Positions 47,985 to 59,230 of a stretch of 64,000 nt of DNA are shown in pieces. Made by a program: the position numbers and the translations under genes. Every line of letters starts with the position of its first letter. Position 1 is the stretch's first letter. Source of the stretch: Lyophyllum atratum (lineage: Eukaryota; Basidiomycota; Agaricomycetes; Agaricales; Lyophyllaceae); the NCBI GenBank assembly GCA_014905825.1, contig JACGCN010000048.1, forward strand, positions 124,001-188,000, in the 5' to 3' direction. The notes under the pieces are model-generated. The model worked only from the letters and a program-made list of their open reading frames with translations, was not told the origin of the DNA and made no database searches.

Positions 47985-50225
47985 CCTATGCAAAGGCATA
48001 ACACTGATATAGCGTACCCACTCGCACCCTCTCCGCTCCGTACTCCCGCAGGAAAGGACGCACCCACAGCGAGATCTGCGCGGCACCGAAGAACGACACT
48101 CAAAACATCAAACATCATTGTTCATACTGAATAGGATACACGAAGATCTACCCATTCCTAATTATCCGTATGCGCCGCAAGTCGACCATGTCTTCGCGAG
48201 CTTCTGACGCACGTGTGCGTGTATGTCTGCCAGCAGGTCCACTGCGTCGCGGGAGAATCTCTGTATCGCCTACCCGTGTCGCCATAACCACGACCATAGG
48301 AGACTCAGAAGGCGGGTGGTAGGAAAATCCCAAGGGAAAGTCTACACGACCAGCGAGAATGCGAACGAGCGAATTCCGCCTACTATCACATGTAGACTCG
48401 ACGAGCCTGGCAGCGGAACCAAAGGAGGAGCGGGGGCTAATCGTCGGCGTATCCATCCGCGGTGCCATGGCTTTCAATGTCATGAATAGTGACAGCGAGG
48501 CGAAAATCATGACGTCGAGGTACGGACGTACTCGTGCAAGCGCTCTGAAGACAGGCAGCACATGCATCTTACTCGGAGTCTGCGTTACGACGTCAACCTA
48601 GGTTCAGGGGCGAGTCGCAGGCCGGGTTCATGAACACTTGGGCCCGGCACGGGTCTAGAAATCTAAGTCACAATCAGCGTCTATCGAGCCTCAACGCAAA
48701 CCCAAACGGTTACCATCCAGCCTTCACAAGACTCAGCCAATCACAGGAAAGAGAGCGTACAACAGGCCAAGGTACAGATCCAAATAAAGATACAGACACG
48801 TTCGAGGAGTGGTCAAACAGCCAGCTTCCAGCTCCCGTGCATTAACAAGAGCGCGAGGTGCCACATGCCAAGATACAGATACATCTCGCCGGTGGACGCC
48901 ACATGAACGAACGAAGGCGCGGGGAAATAAGGATCAAGCATCGTACAGGACAGGGCGGAACCGATGATAAAGGTGGGGAGGGGGACCAAAATGCTTCTGT
49001 GACAGTGGTGCGCAGCCGAGGCGATATCAGCGGGTGAGGAAGAGTAGTACCGGGGACCGTCGTCGGCGTATCCGCTGGCCAGTCGGATGGCGTCTACCAC
49101 CCTAAGGAACACAAAGAGCTGAGACGACGGAACGTCAAATAACATACGCCACGGAAGGAAGGCGCAGGGTCCACGATCAAACGCAGCCTTCCTCACGGAC
49201 ACAACAACTGTGCGTACTATGTATTCAAACCCGTTGCGGAGCGAGTGAGGGCCGCTGGCATACTGGCAGGTGAAGAGCGCGAAGGGAATATCATCGGCGT
49301 ATCCAGCGGCCAGTCGGATTCGAATTACACCTGCTGCACATGGTATAGAAAGAACGAGTTACGACGCTGAAGATCGATGTTGTCGGGCAGCAAAACCGCA
49401 TCTGAGGGGATACAAACAATGGAACAGACAGGATATCCAATGCCATTGAGAGCCAAGAACAGTATGTCGCGAAGCACGACGGAAAGAGTCAAGACAAAAC
49501 AAAACAAACGAAACGAGGGAAGATTGATGAATTGGCATCGAAGCCCGGTCCACCAGGACCCCGAAGTCGCACTCGTCCAATGGCGGTGGTCGCGCAAGAG
49601 ACAAGAAAAAAGTACATCATTGTCGCAGCGTAAGCACTCCATAGAAAGGAATGTCAAGGAGAGCGCGGAAAAATCGAAAGACATCGACGAGGCCAAAAAT
49701 CCAGATGGCACCCACGACCCCGTCCCCATACTTCCATACTCGGGGCACCCGGACTCTGTAAAGAACCGTATCGCACTCATCTCCGCCCAATAAGTATCCT
49801 CCCATCTCCTCCAAATATACCCACCCCGCCCCACGCAGATAAGGAAAGACAGAACAAAAGAGATAAAAATCAAGAAGCCCAGCGCACAAGAAGACTGGGG
49901 GAAAAACATAAAAATGCACACGAAGAAGCATGCTTTTCGGTCCGACATACGCACTGAATACTGAACCACCACATGGGACAATAAACTCGAAATTCGAGAC
50001 ATAATGTTGACTAGGCAGCAATGACGAACGCACGAACATGAAGAGCGAGATGACTCACCCCCACATGCATCCACTCGCAACATCCCACCCGCGATCCATA
50101 CTCCCGCCGGAAAGTCCACGACGCTGGCCCATCAAGCGAGATGAAGAGAGAAACGATCGGATACAGCAATATGAGAAGAAGCCCTCGCGCGCACGAGTAA
50201 AAGCAGCACCATACCTCATCCTATA
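47985..50225 (-). pseudogene. tandem, decayed exon copies of a putative multipass membrane protein
   Basis: On the minus strand an exon-like piece at 50055-50220 (GLLLILLYPIVSLFISLDGP then SWTFRREYGSRVG, ending at a GTGAGT donor) recurs in altered form at about 47990-48110 (LREYGAERVRVG). A second piece, IRLA(S/A)GYADD, occurs at about 49060 and 49290, and its DNA again near 48440 with a stop after it. Hydrophobic frames lie between. The alternation of hydrophobic stretches suggests one of the many uncharacterised 7TM-type proteins of Agaricomycetes, but no diagnostic motif was found. Copies out of order, in-frame stops and lost splice sites suggest unequal duplication and decay. A weakly expressed intact gene (48148-50225) is not excluded. 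Confidence 0.3.
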
Positions 50226-50726
50226 CCCGCGGGTAGCTGCCAGCTCAAGTGGAATTCTTTATCCCATTAGATCCCCCGTCCCAAATAGGCAGGCTCGTTA
50301 CGGCAAGAGAGAGCGATATTGGCACCGAGAGGGGTGATTCATAAATAGCACCCGCGCCGATGGCAACCGCGGCAACCAAACATTCGCCCTTTCCTTCCGC
50401 CTTCCAGGATAAGTGGGGTGCGGTGAGTGCGGCGACGCACGTCGGTCTACCCCGTCCGAAAAAGCGAATTCGAAAATGGCGCCTCGTTCCTAAGGCGCGA
50501 CTGCGTATCTGCCTAGCACGCCAATAGGCAGCGGTATCTGTGCGAAGCCTACCAAAAATCCAGGGCACCAAGCGCAATATTCAGCGATCAATAAGGAAAG
50601 CACCTAAGCGTCCGGCACGTCCCCCGCGATGTTGTGGCATATTAGGAGGCCACCACAATCCGTACATCGCCTCATCGATGGCCTCCCTAACAGGCAACTG
50701 CGAGCCAAATGCCAACGATGTTGATC
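50226..50726. other. intergenic
   Basis: Left flank of the inverted-repeat element. No gene was recognised. Confidence 0.35.
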
Positions 50727-50728
50727 TA

Positions 50729-51252
50729 TGGTGCGGTTCACTTAGCCACCACCTCTTTTGGTTAACTGCCAAATCGGCCGGAGGCCAATTTTTTTTTTTG
50801 GCTGTACCGAAATCGGGTCCAAATAGCTCGTTCTCAATAGCTTCTGTAGTTTTGAAGTACTGTACGCTGTCTGAGGAGCACACTTAGCAGATTTAGTGAT
50901 TGAAGAGCCGGATAGTGTGATCGATGGCCGCATATCGGGATGGGATGGCAAGCCGAGATGCCCAACTGCACGTTCGAAAATACAGCTCAACGAAGTACAA
51001 ATCTCACCGACGCATCCCAAATAACGTAGCTACAGCTTTTGACCACTAGAATATCATATTTCTACACACTGCCAAATTGACCTCATTTTTTTTTCTCAAC
51101 TCGGTCAGTTTTGAAGATATAGAAAATTCCTCTAGTAGGTTTCATCCTCTCATCAAAAGGAGTCGTTTGACAAGAGGAATAAGAAAATTGTTGATTTATA
51201 AGCGAGCTCTAGACCTTACGACAAACAGGTGGTGGCTAAGTGAACGGCACCA
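50729..51252. mobile_element. MITE-like element with 26-bp terminal inverted repeats and TA duplication
   Basis: The left end TGGTGCGGTTCACTTAGCC (continuing CACCACCT) and the inverted right end match at 25 of the outer 26 positions; only position 7 differs. The element is 524 bp and is bounded on both sides by TA (50727-50728 and 51253-51254), the target duplication of the Tc1/mariner superfamily. Inside are T-rich runs (50789-50800, 51085-51094) and no transposase frame. It is therefore a non-autonomous element, moved in trans if at all. High end identity suggests a fairly recent insertion. Confidence 0.8.
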
Positions 51253-51254
51253 TA

Positions 51255-53467
51255 CAAAGATCCCGATGCAGGATGATGGGATGATGCGTGTGCGACCCCC
51301 GGAGACCCCCCACCCCATAGAGCAATAAAATTTATGGCGATGGCGTGATATTTGATTTGATTGGCGACGCAAATTCCTGTATTGGATATTCGTGGAGTAT
51401 GTGGTGATGGGGTTGGGTATAAGCTTAGCCCTCGAGGCGGCACGATAAGCAGCCGAGTGCGATCCCAGATACAATTTTGAATCTTACGCGGTACCCTACG
51501 GCATGGCGGCTGCGTGTATAAGATTCGAGAGGGCAGAAGATGCGCGGCGCGTGAGACGGTCGTGTGTGAGAGGAGGGATGGGTGTGGGAGGGTGGAAAGA
51601 GGTAACGATGAGGAGAGCGATGATCGCGATGGCGGGGCGGGCCAACGACGCGAGATATGACGATACGGAGAAGGAGTTCCGACGAGAAACGAGGAATTGG
51701 GGGGTTAGAGAAGGTGAAGGACGAGACTAACAACGAAAGAGAGCACAATAACAGCGACTTGTGTAACAGGATGAAAGTATCGGCGGCCGGTGATGCAGAA
51801 GCTCCGATGTGCGGTGTGGGGTGGCGTACGTCCAGCGTTTGTGGGAAGGCGCTGCGGATGTCGTGGGTATGTCGGAGAAGGACTGGAGGACCTAGACCTA
51901 CATGGATTTGTATCCAGCAGGGAGTCAGCAATCCGCTCGGACGAGGTTCCTGGATAGTGGTGAGAGACTTCGGTATGGCCGCGAAAAACGGACATGACAT
52001 GCGCGTTCGAGATGACACGATGTGAGATGGAGATGCGGGGAAAACAACTCAGTCTAGTGGAAGCACGTCATGAAGCGTCGCAGGAGCTATTGTGTCTTCT
52101 CCTTCAAGATGTTGGATCGATTCTGTACCTGTATCCAAGGAGGAGACCAAGCAAAGCATACGAGCAGTCGAGGGTAGTTTGCATCTGTCGAGTGGCACGC
52201 TATTGTTGGCGAGTAGCAGGCCGTGGTGCGAGGAAATCACCACGCAAGTGAGATGAGTGAGAGCATACAAGAGGGGTGATGAAGGAGGAGTATGTCACAG
52301 TGACACCAGCCCCAAATGGTACAGCACGCCCTGCATAAAAGGAAGAAGGAGGGGAGGGAAGAGGAAGCAAGGCCTTTCAGACTTCTCATGTCCATTTTAT
52401 ATCGCTCTGCTCCAGCAGGCGATGGTAACTGACCCCAGAACGTTCGCCCCTTGGTATGGCATGCGTGTTGGTGCGAGCCCACCCGAGTGACCAACTCTCA
52501 CCAGCCGAGGCCACTGCCGACGCCCACCTGACTGCAGGACACGGTCACGGTGGGCCTGTTGCAAGGCAGCTGATGCGGGGCCCAGTCATCGACGCGATTG
52601 ATTAAAATTATGTGAGGCCTGGTGATCTCGAAGTGTGCATCAGCTGAGCAGGATGTTACGGAAGAGTAGGGTCAATGAGGTCCTTTTTCCTGGACATGGG
52701 GCGATACACAAGGCTGGTAGGTACTCGGATGCTTTTTGGCTCATTGTTGGGACACGGAAACGAGGCGGAAGAAAGGAAATGGTGCCACGGGATGAGGCGA
52801 ACCCTGACAATGGTATGGCAAGTGAGAATGTCGGGTGGAATGGGGATGGATTCATCCGGCCGAGTATTTTTCTAGCAAATGCAAGAAATGCAGAGCTCAA
52901 TGCAATGCACCGGAACGGGGCAAGAGGCCAAATTTCGGACTCGGTGAGAATTAAACGGAAGACAAAATTTCCAGGGTGTGTGTATATCTCCACGTGCACA
53001 TGGCAGGTCCAGAATCCTCAGGCCTCCTACTCCTACTAGTACGATACCTTTTCCACAGGTCTTGTCCTGGGCAATTCGCTGGAAAGTTATGGTACTTATG
53101 ATCGATATCCAGCCGTCGAAGACTTTCATAGGAAGAAATAGAAAAATATGTGATTAAAAGATGTACCTAGCGTTGACAGACTCTGCCGAGTTTTTATACT
53201 TCAGAATGAAGAGCTCTTTGAAGGAAGGCGACCAGAGAATTACAAGGGAGGCAGCACATACGAATAGAAAAGATGGCTGATGATACTTCAATTCTTGTTG
53301 TTTTGAGCAAACGGATACTAGGGTGTATTGTACTAGTACAGTATATTACGAGGTGACTGGATACAGTATAGCGAGTAATGAATGAAATCGTCTAAGATGT
53401 CCGTGATGATATACATATATGCGATGCAGTAATAAGAATACAAATCTAGTCCGTAGGAACCTTCCCC
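51255..53467. other. gene-poor interval
   Basis: About 2.2 kb with no convincing gene. The long minus-strand frames at 51425-52018 are Ser/Pro-rich and overlap in different frames, as composition shadows do. The right 400 bp is AT-richer 3' flank of the following minus-strand gene. Confidence 0.4.
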
Positions 53468-56305
53468 TCATTTCCAGAATGGGTTCTTAGTCCCACCAGG
53501 TGGCACCCGCAGATGCTCGTCGTTATCAGTACTATACGTGCTTGACGAGAACCGCGAGGTCAAATCCTTCTTCCTCAGCGGCTGCCTCGGCTCCGGCGTC
53601 CTCCTCGGCACCCCCGTCATTTGCGAATAGATAGAGGGGGCAGACTGCAGGCTCGCCGCATCAGCCGAGCGTCGATCTCCAGCGGCGAGCCTATCCTTGT
53701 GCGTGTGGTAATAGTGCGACGGTCCAGCAGGTGAAGATGCCCGTGAGGGGTACTGATATTCTCCGATAAGCCTGACCATATCCTCCTCGTGTCTGGCCTC
53801 TTCCGCCGCGCGCAGCTTCGTCAGCTTCATGGCCTCGTTCTCCTCCGGGACCACCATGGCTGCCTTCCGGCTGCGCCTATGCCCAAACAGCTTCTCGCCG
53901 AACCGTAGGAGCCGCCAGCGCCAGCCGCTCTTCCGCGTTCGGTTGTATCCTGGGATCGTAGCGAACATAGCTGTCTTCTTCGCGCGTTGCTTGCGGGAAC
54001 GCCGACGGCACAGCCAGATGACCACTAGGAAGATGAACGCACATCCTAGCGCCATGAGAAGGATCTGCCACCACTCAAGGGAGCGTTTTCTCGGCACGGT
54101 GGGGGTATTGATGCCTGTGATCGTGGGCAACGGCGCCGGCGTACTAGTTCCGGATGGCTCTGGGACGTTCACGAGCTCGGAAAGACATACACCGAGACCA
54201 GGAAGGACTGTGGATGTTTGTTTGCAGTTGGCAGCAACGCAAGAACCGCCGCGAAGGACTTGGCTGGAGCTGGAGCACGCTAGACAGCTGCTGGGGCCAT
54301 CGCCTGAGCAACTGGAACAGGTGGTGTCGCAAGTTTGGCAAGATGAAGACGTTGGATCAAAGTACTGCGATTTGCTGCAGGTTGGAAGGCAGCGTCCGTT
54401 CAACAGGACGGGTCGACCTGGCGGACAACTTGAACACTGATTGAAGGAGCTGCGAGAGCAGCTGGCACAGTCTGGATGACAGGTTAGGCAAGCGCCAGAC
54501 GAAGAGAATGTGTTGGAGGGACAATTCGAAACACATTTGCCTCCCGCCGCGAGTTGGTTGGATGAACAGGTCAGGCAAAATGTTGAAGATCCAGCGCAAG
54601 TGCTGCAGGATGAATCGCAAACTGTAAGAACATATTAAATTATAGCAGTATTAAACAGGTCGACCACGCTTACGAGTGCAGGTAAGGTTATCCTGAGGTG
54701 ACACGAACGTGCCCGATGGGCAAGAATCGACACATTTCCCATTTGACAAAACGAAACCGGGTAAGCAGCCCGTGCACTGCGCCAAGTTGACGGTCGAAGC
54801 ACCATTAAAATTTGGGATCCTGCAAGAAGTACATTTGGCGTCACAAGCTGTTCAACCCGAATAAGTGATTAAAACTTGTGAAATAAGATGCATCCGCGTA
54901 CCGTCACACTCCTGCTTGTTATTGTCAGCGATAAGTTTAGAACCTTGGCAAATTCCGTCCGAATTTACACCAACGCAAGCCCCATTGAACGAATATTGGC
55001 CAGAAGCACAGACAATGCAGTCATTTGAAGTGCCCCCTGTACATGTTTGGCAAGAGGGTGAGCATGGCGTGCATGCCGATCCGCTGCTGAAACTTCCATC
55101 AGGGCATACGGTTCCGGTGGAGGTAGTAGATTGAGGTGGATTGCACTTTGTACGATCGTTGGGGTTTTGTGTGAAGCCGGACTTGCAAGCGGTGCAAACA
55201 CCAGTCCCATCGGCGCATTGCGAGCAGCCAAGCTGGCAAACTAAACGAAGTCAATGAAACTGTTGAACACGAAAAGTTAGTGTACACACCTTTACAGTCA
55301 CCGGTGGATGTGAGAAAGAACCCGGGAGAACATTTCGCGCAGGCCATTCCATTGTCAGCCGTAGTGAAACCTGCGTTACAGGCACATTGGCCATTTGCAC
55401 CACATACACCATTAAGACAATTGCAGGTCGACGGTGCGTTGGAAACTATAGGTTTCAAGCATCTTCCGCTTCCTGTTATGCCCTCATCGCATGAGCTACA
55501 GCCAGTGGGGCAAGATCTGCACTCGGGACCAAAGAAGCCGCTGGCACACGATTCGCACGACGATCCCGTGAAGCCTGGGGTGCATTGACATGTTCCCGAA
55601 GCTGAACAAATACCGGAGCTAGCACATGGTGGAGAACATGCAGTCGACTGGATATCAAGAAGAGACAAGGACCCGGAGCTCCCCAAAGGCAGTTCTCTAA
55701 AGTCAGGAACAGAATCCCAAATAACGATACGTTTGTCTGACGATCCGGAGGTGGTCACAATCCAAACGCTCGACGACATGCTGAGTGATCGAGCTGCTAA
55801 TGGCGTCGTTGAGTTCGTCATGGGTGTGTTCGGGAGAGACGAGAAACCAGCCTGGCCAGAATATAGCGCATCTGCGTATATTGCAAGTCCCGGCTGGAGT
55901 GCAAGGTTAAGAGGAAGAGATAGGCGTGATCCGTTAAATCCTGGAGATGGGGATATCGAAGCGGACGACGATGTAAGGAGGTCGTGAAGGAGTTGTGGGC
56001 TGGTGTCAGAGGCATATTGGCCTGGTAGTAGATGGATGTTGGTGGCAGCACCCGGCGCCGATAATACAGCACCGACTGTTAGTTTTTCCGTCAGTCAGAT
56101 GTCAGCATCCATATGAAAATTGACGCACTAGTAGTATTGGAATAACCCTGCAAGCATTGCCCTGAAATACAGACGACAGTCGGGGTTTGTTGAGCAACTT
56201 CGGAGAGTTCATCCGTCAGCTAAAGGATAGGTGTATAAGGAATCGATATGACGTACGCGTTGCAATAGTTGAAAAGATCAAGGCAGCAAGAATATTCGCG
56301 AACAT
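53468..56305 (-). CDS. type I membrane protein with long furin/EGF-like cysteine-rich ectodomain
   Basis: Exon 1 (56257-56305) gives the signal peptide MFANILAALIFSTIAT, spliced to a frame reading LAQQTPTVVCISGQCLQGYS. A non-Cys region follows (LLPGQYASDTSPQLL), then many Cys-rich modules: EGF-like (CSPPCASSGICSASGTCQC) and furin/growth-factor-receptor-like CxxC repeats (CPTGCSSC, CDATCTSC-type, CDTTCSSCSGDGPSSCLAC). After a Ser/Pro stalk comes one membrane helix (WWQILLMALGCAFIFLVVIW) followed by the stop-transfer CRRRSRKQR, then a cytoplasmic tail of about 150 residues ending GGTKNPFWK. At least four introns, two lying near 54630-54675 and 54850-54900. The design is that of a cell-surface receptor or wall sensor; no ligand or signalling motif is evident in the tail. 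Confidence 0.72.
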
Positions 56306-56713
56306 TGCGGGATAGATAAATCGTTAAAAAGAACAGAAGACGTGAAGGTCGTGGTAGAGAGCGAAGATGTGGTAGAGGCCACTAGAGGGCGGACCGGCAG
56401 AAGAGGACGACGAGACAATACCATCGGCTCCATCGCTTTCCCTTTGTTCACGACAATGGGCGTTGGCAACGGTGACGGGTGCGGTGCCTGGGGAGCTGGG
56501 ACAATAGAAATCATGTCATGTGACCGGGTTCTATTTATTGTGGCTTATTTGCGTGCTCGGGCTTTGAGAAAGCAGGAGCAAATAAACACTTCGTGTCCGA
56601 ATCGAGCGCTGAAGCGCTGAAGCTTTCATCTTGCCTACATAGCTAGACTCGTTACCATTCGTTATACTCAGCATCGAATACGCTCATGGCCTTTTTCGGG
56701 TATCTGTTTCTTT
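56306..56713. other. intergenic, promoter of the membrane protein gene
   Basis: About 400 bp between the stop of the biotin carboxylase gene and the start of the membrane protein gene, both on the minus strand. No gene was recognised. Confidence 0.4.
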
Positions 56714-59022
56714 CTACAGTCGGCTTGGTAAGGCCGATGGATTCGTACTTCCCAAGACACAAACTAACGTCCCTTCTCCCAGAACGACGCCAACTTTGAT
56801 TCCTTTACCCAAACGTGTGACGGGCGCATCGTAAGGCGCGGTGACGACGCTCTCCATCTTCATGACACTGAGAACGACCAGGGTCTCGCCTTTCTTGACG
56901 ATGCGACCATGTTCATTGGTGACGTCCTCTTTCGCTGCCACCAATGCGGGGTGCAACTCGACTATCTTGCCTGTGAGAGGCGACACGACGTGAGATGTAT
57001 CATTGGGATTCGCTAGCTCGAACGCCGACGACGCTATGGCTGCGGACGTCGACTGAGAAAGCGAAAACGCAAGGGGAGTTTGAGAAAGGGAGGTTTGAAG
57101 AATACCCGACAGTCTATCAGGGAATCCGTTGTGAGAGATGGAAGAAAGCGTCAAGCTGTGTTTCGTTGGAGACGTAGCGTCGTCCGAGGGCGAAAGCGTA
57201 AGTTGGAACAGAGTTCCTGGGTACAGCAAGGCGTTTCCAGATGGGGCCGGGACAGTTGCTCCAGTTGGAGTATGACTTAGAGTCTGTCGGAGAGCTCCCG
57301 CAAAGCGATTGGGTGGTTGCAAGAGAGATTTCCCTAATCTCCAAGACCTCCCCGATATTTCGTTCCAACCATAGGGTGTCTATCGTTCCTGAAAGCCAGT
57401 CTGGGTGGTTCAACACCCCAGCTAGCAAGTTGCAGTTCGTACTTATGGGTGCCCCAATTCTGAGCTCCCGCAGGGCACGGTTTGCCTTCTGGGATGTTTC
57501 CTCGAATGTATTCCCCCGAGCAATTATCTTGGCGAGAAGGGAATCAAATTCCGTACTGATAGTCCACTGCGGGGCTGCATCCACGGAGAACGGACCCGTT
57601 AATAGCCAGGTATCAACACGTATTCCGTGCCCCGAGGGCCAAACAACCGCTGCAGGATTCAGCGTTCCCGGGGATAGACGAAAAGAGCGGGAGGGGTCTT
57701 CTGCAGTCAGCCGTAGCTGCACTGCGAACCCTTTAGGCAGAGGGAGTGAGCTGGCGAGCGATAGTGACGCCAATGTGGTTGATGGGGTGAAAAGGAGAAG
57801 CTGTGTGCGAACTAAGTCGATATGCATGATTTCCTCTAAGGATGGCATTCAGATACGGAGCTCGCCTCAAGTATAGGAAATGTACCGGTGACTGTGTGTT
57901 CGACCTGCACTCTGGGATTGATCTCCAAGAAGACCCAATCTGATGTTTGCGAATTTACGAGATACTCGAATGTGCCAAGCCCTCGGTAATTCAAGTGCGC
58001 TGCCATCTTCAGAGAAGACTGTAAAAGCGATTCAATGACGCTTCTGGGCAACCTCGATGGTGCGAACTGAAGAGGATTTAGCAACGTGAACGAATTTTGG
58101 GGTTACAATGCCCTCTGACCTCGATGACCTTCTGAAACCTAGGCTCATAAGTCTAGAGACTGCCCCCAATTGCGTTCTACACACCTTCGCTGTACACTGC
58201 ATTCCCGCTCCCAGAGATGATTCACAGCTCCCGAGCCATCTCCTACTATCTGAATTTCGATGTGTTTCCAAAACGGTCCAATAAGGGCTTTCTCGACGAA
58301 TATTTGTCGTGAGGGAGATTCGCCTATGCATCTGGAGAAATGTTGAGCTAAGGTTGACGGTAAAGTCTGCATACACGTACCGATTGAATGCCTCTTGTAT
58401 ACCGTCATCGCTGTCCACTATCCTGATACCTCTCCCTCCCCCTCCGTCTAATGCTTTGATCATAACCGGGAAACCTTCAGCACGCGCAAAAGCGTGTACA
58501 TCATGATAAGATGTGACTCTGGTGCCCGCAGCTATCTCGATACCAAGAGAAGTCGCGAGGTTTCGCGACAGGAGTTTGTCGGAAGAAGTACGAAGCGTTT
58601 CTATGGAGGGTCCAATGAACACGATACTTGCGGGTAATGCTTGCTGAAGGGCTGGGCTTTCACTCAAAAAGCCATATCCTGGGTGAAGATGCGTGCACTG
58701 TGACCTATGCTCAAGTATATGAGAGGATATTATGTGAGTTCCAGAATTTAGACGTGCCCCTGAGCAATGTCGACGATCCGCCCGACGTCGAGGTAGTCTG
58801 ACACGCTGCTGAGTTTCACGACCTCATCGGCGAAGGTGGCATGGCTCTCATCTCCTTCAGTATAGACTCCGACCGTGGCCCATCCTAGTTCTGCAGCGGC
58901 ACGCAAGACGCGGACGGCGACTGGAGAGAAACAAGGGTAGACCTCATGAGGGTTATTGACAAGTGTGTTTGATCGGACTCCCACTCACTTTCCCCTCGAT
59001 TCGCAACAAGAACTTTGTACAT
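56714..59022 (-). CDS. biotin carboxylase / biotin carrier subunit of an acyl-CoA-type carboxylase
   Basis: Exon 1 (58989-59022) [11 protein letters not shown] joins 58754-58920 ([20 protein letters not shown]), then 58381-58697 ([27 protein letters not shown]), an exon from 58331 ([29 protein letters not shown]), short pieces, and a long exon ([23 protein letters not shown]). These are the ATP-grasp biotin carboxylase motifs: the Gly-rich loop, the usual PRHIE changed to FWKHIE, and NPRxQVEH closer to pyruvate carboxylase than to MCC/PCC. The C-terminal biotinyl domain has SVMKMES, the Lys (codon 56860-56862) carrying biotin. It carboxylates biotin with ATP and bicarbonate for the partner subunit encoded head-to-head at 59231. 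The join near 57320 (LERNIGE to TLSHTPTG) needs a weak GTCTTG donor or a frameshift. Confidence 0.75.
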
Positions 59023-59230
59023 CTTCACAGAGGGACTCCTGCTCTGGTCCGTGAAACAAGTGATTGCAGCAGGATAAATCAGGGTCTAAGCTCTCTCAGT
59101 CTGCTTCCTCGATAACTCATGGAACCGGTAATTGGTGAAGCCGAAGCCATGTCAGAGGCCTGGTGACCTCCTGGTGGCCCTCTGAACAAGCTGATGTGAA
59201 TCCAACCGACCTTTTCTTGAATTCGTTCTT
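59023..59230. promoter_or_regulatory. 208-bp bidirectional promoter of the carboxylase subunit genes
   Basis: The two start codons (59022 on minus, 59231 on plus) are only 208 bp apart, so both subunits must share one control region. That fits coordinated, equimolar expression. No clear TATA box was picked out on either strand. Confidence 0.6.

Noticed and set aside
49325..50119. 264-codon hydrophobic minus-strand frame considered as an intact 7TM receptor
   Set aside because: It runs through likely splice sites, and the neighbouring exon-like pieces use other frames; no STE3-type motif was found, so only decayed exon copies are claimed.
51425..52018. 197-codon Ser/Pro-rich minus-strand frame
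   Set aside because: Several overlapping frames of the same kind occur here, and none has recognisable sequence or splice support.
56714..59022. Calling the biotin carboxylase gene pyruvate or urea carboxylase
   Set aside because: It has only biotin carboxylase and carrier domains, with the carboxyltransferase on a separate adjacent gene; the central transferase domain of those single-chain enzymes is absent.
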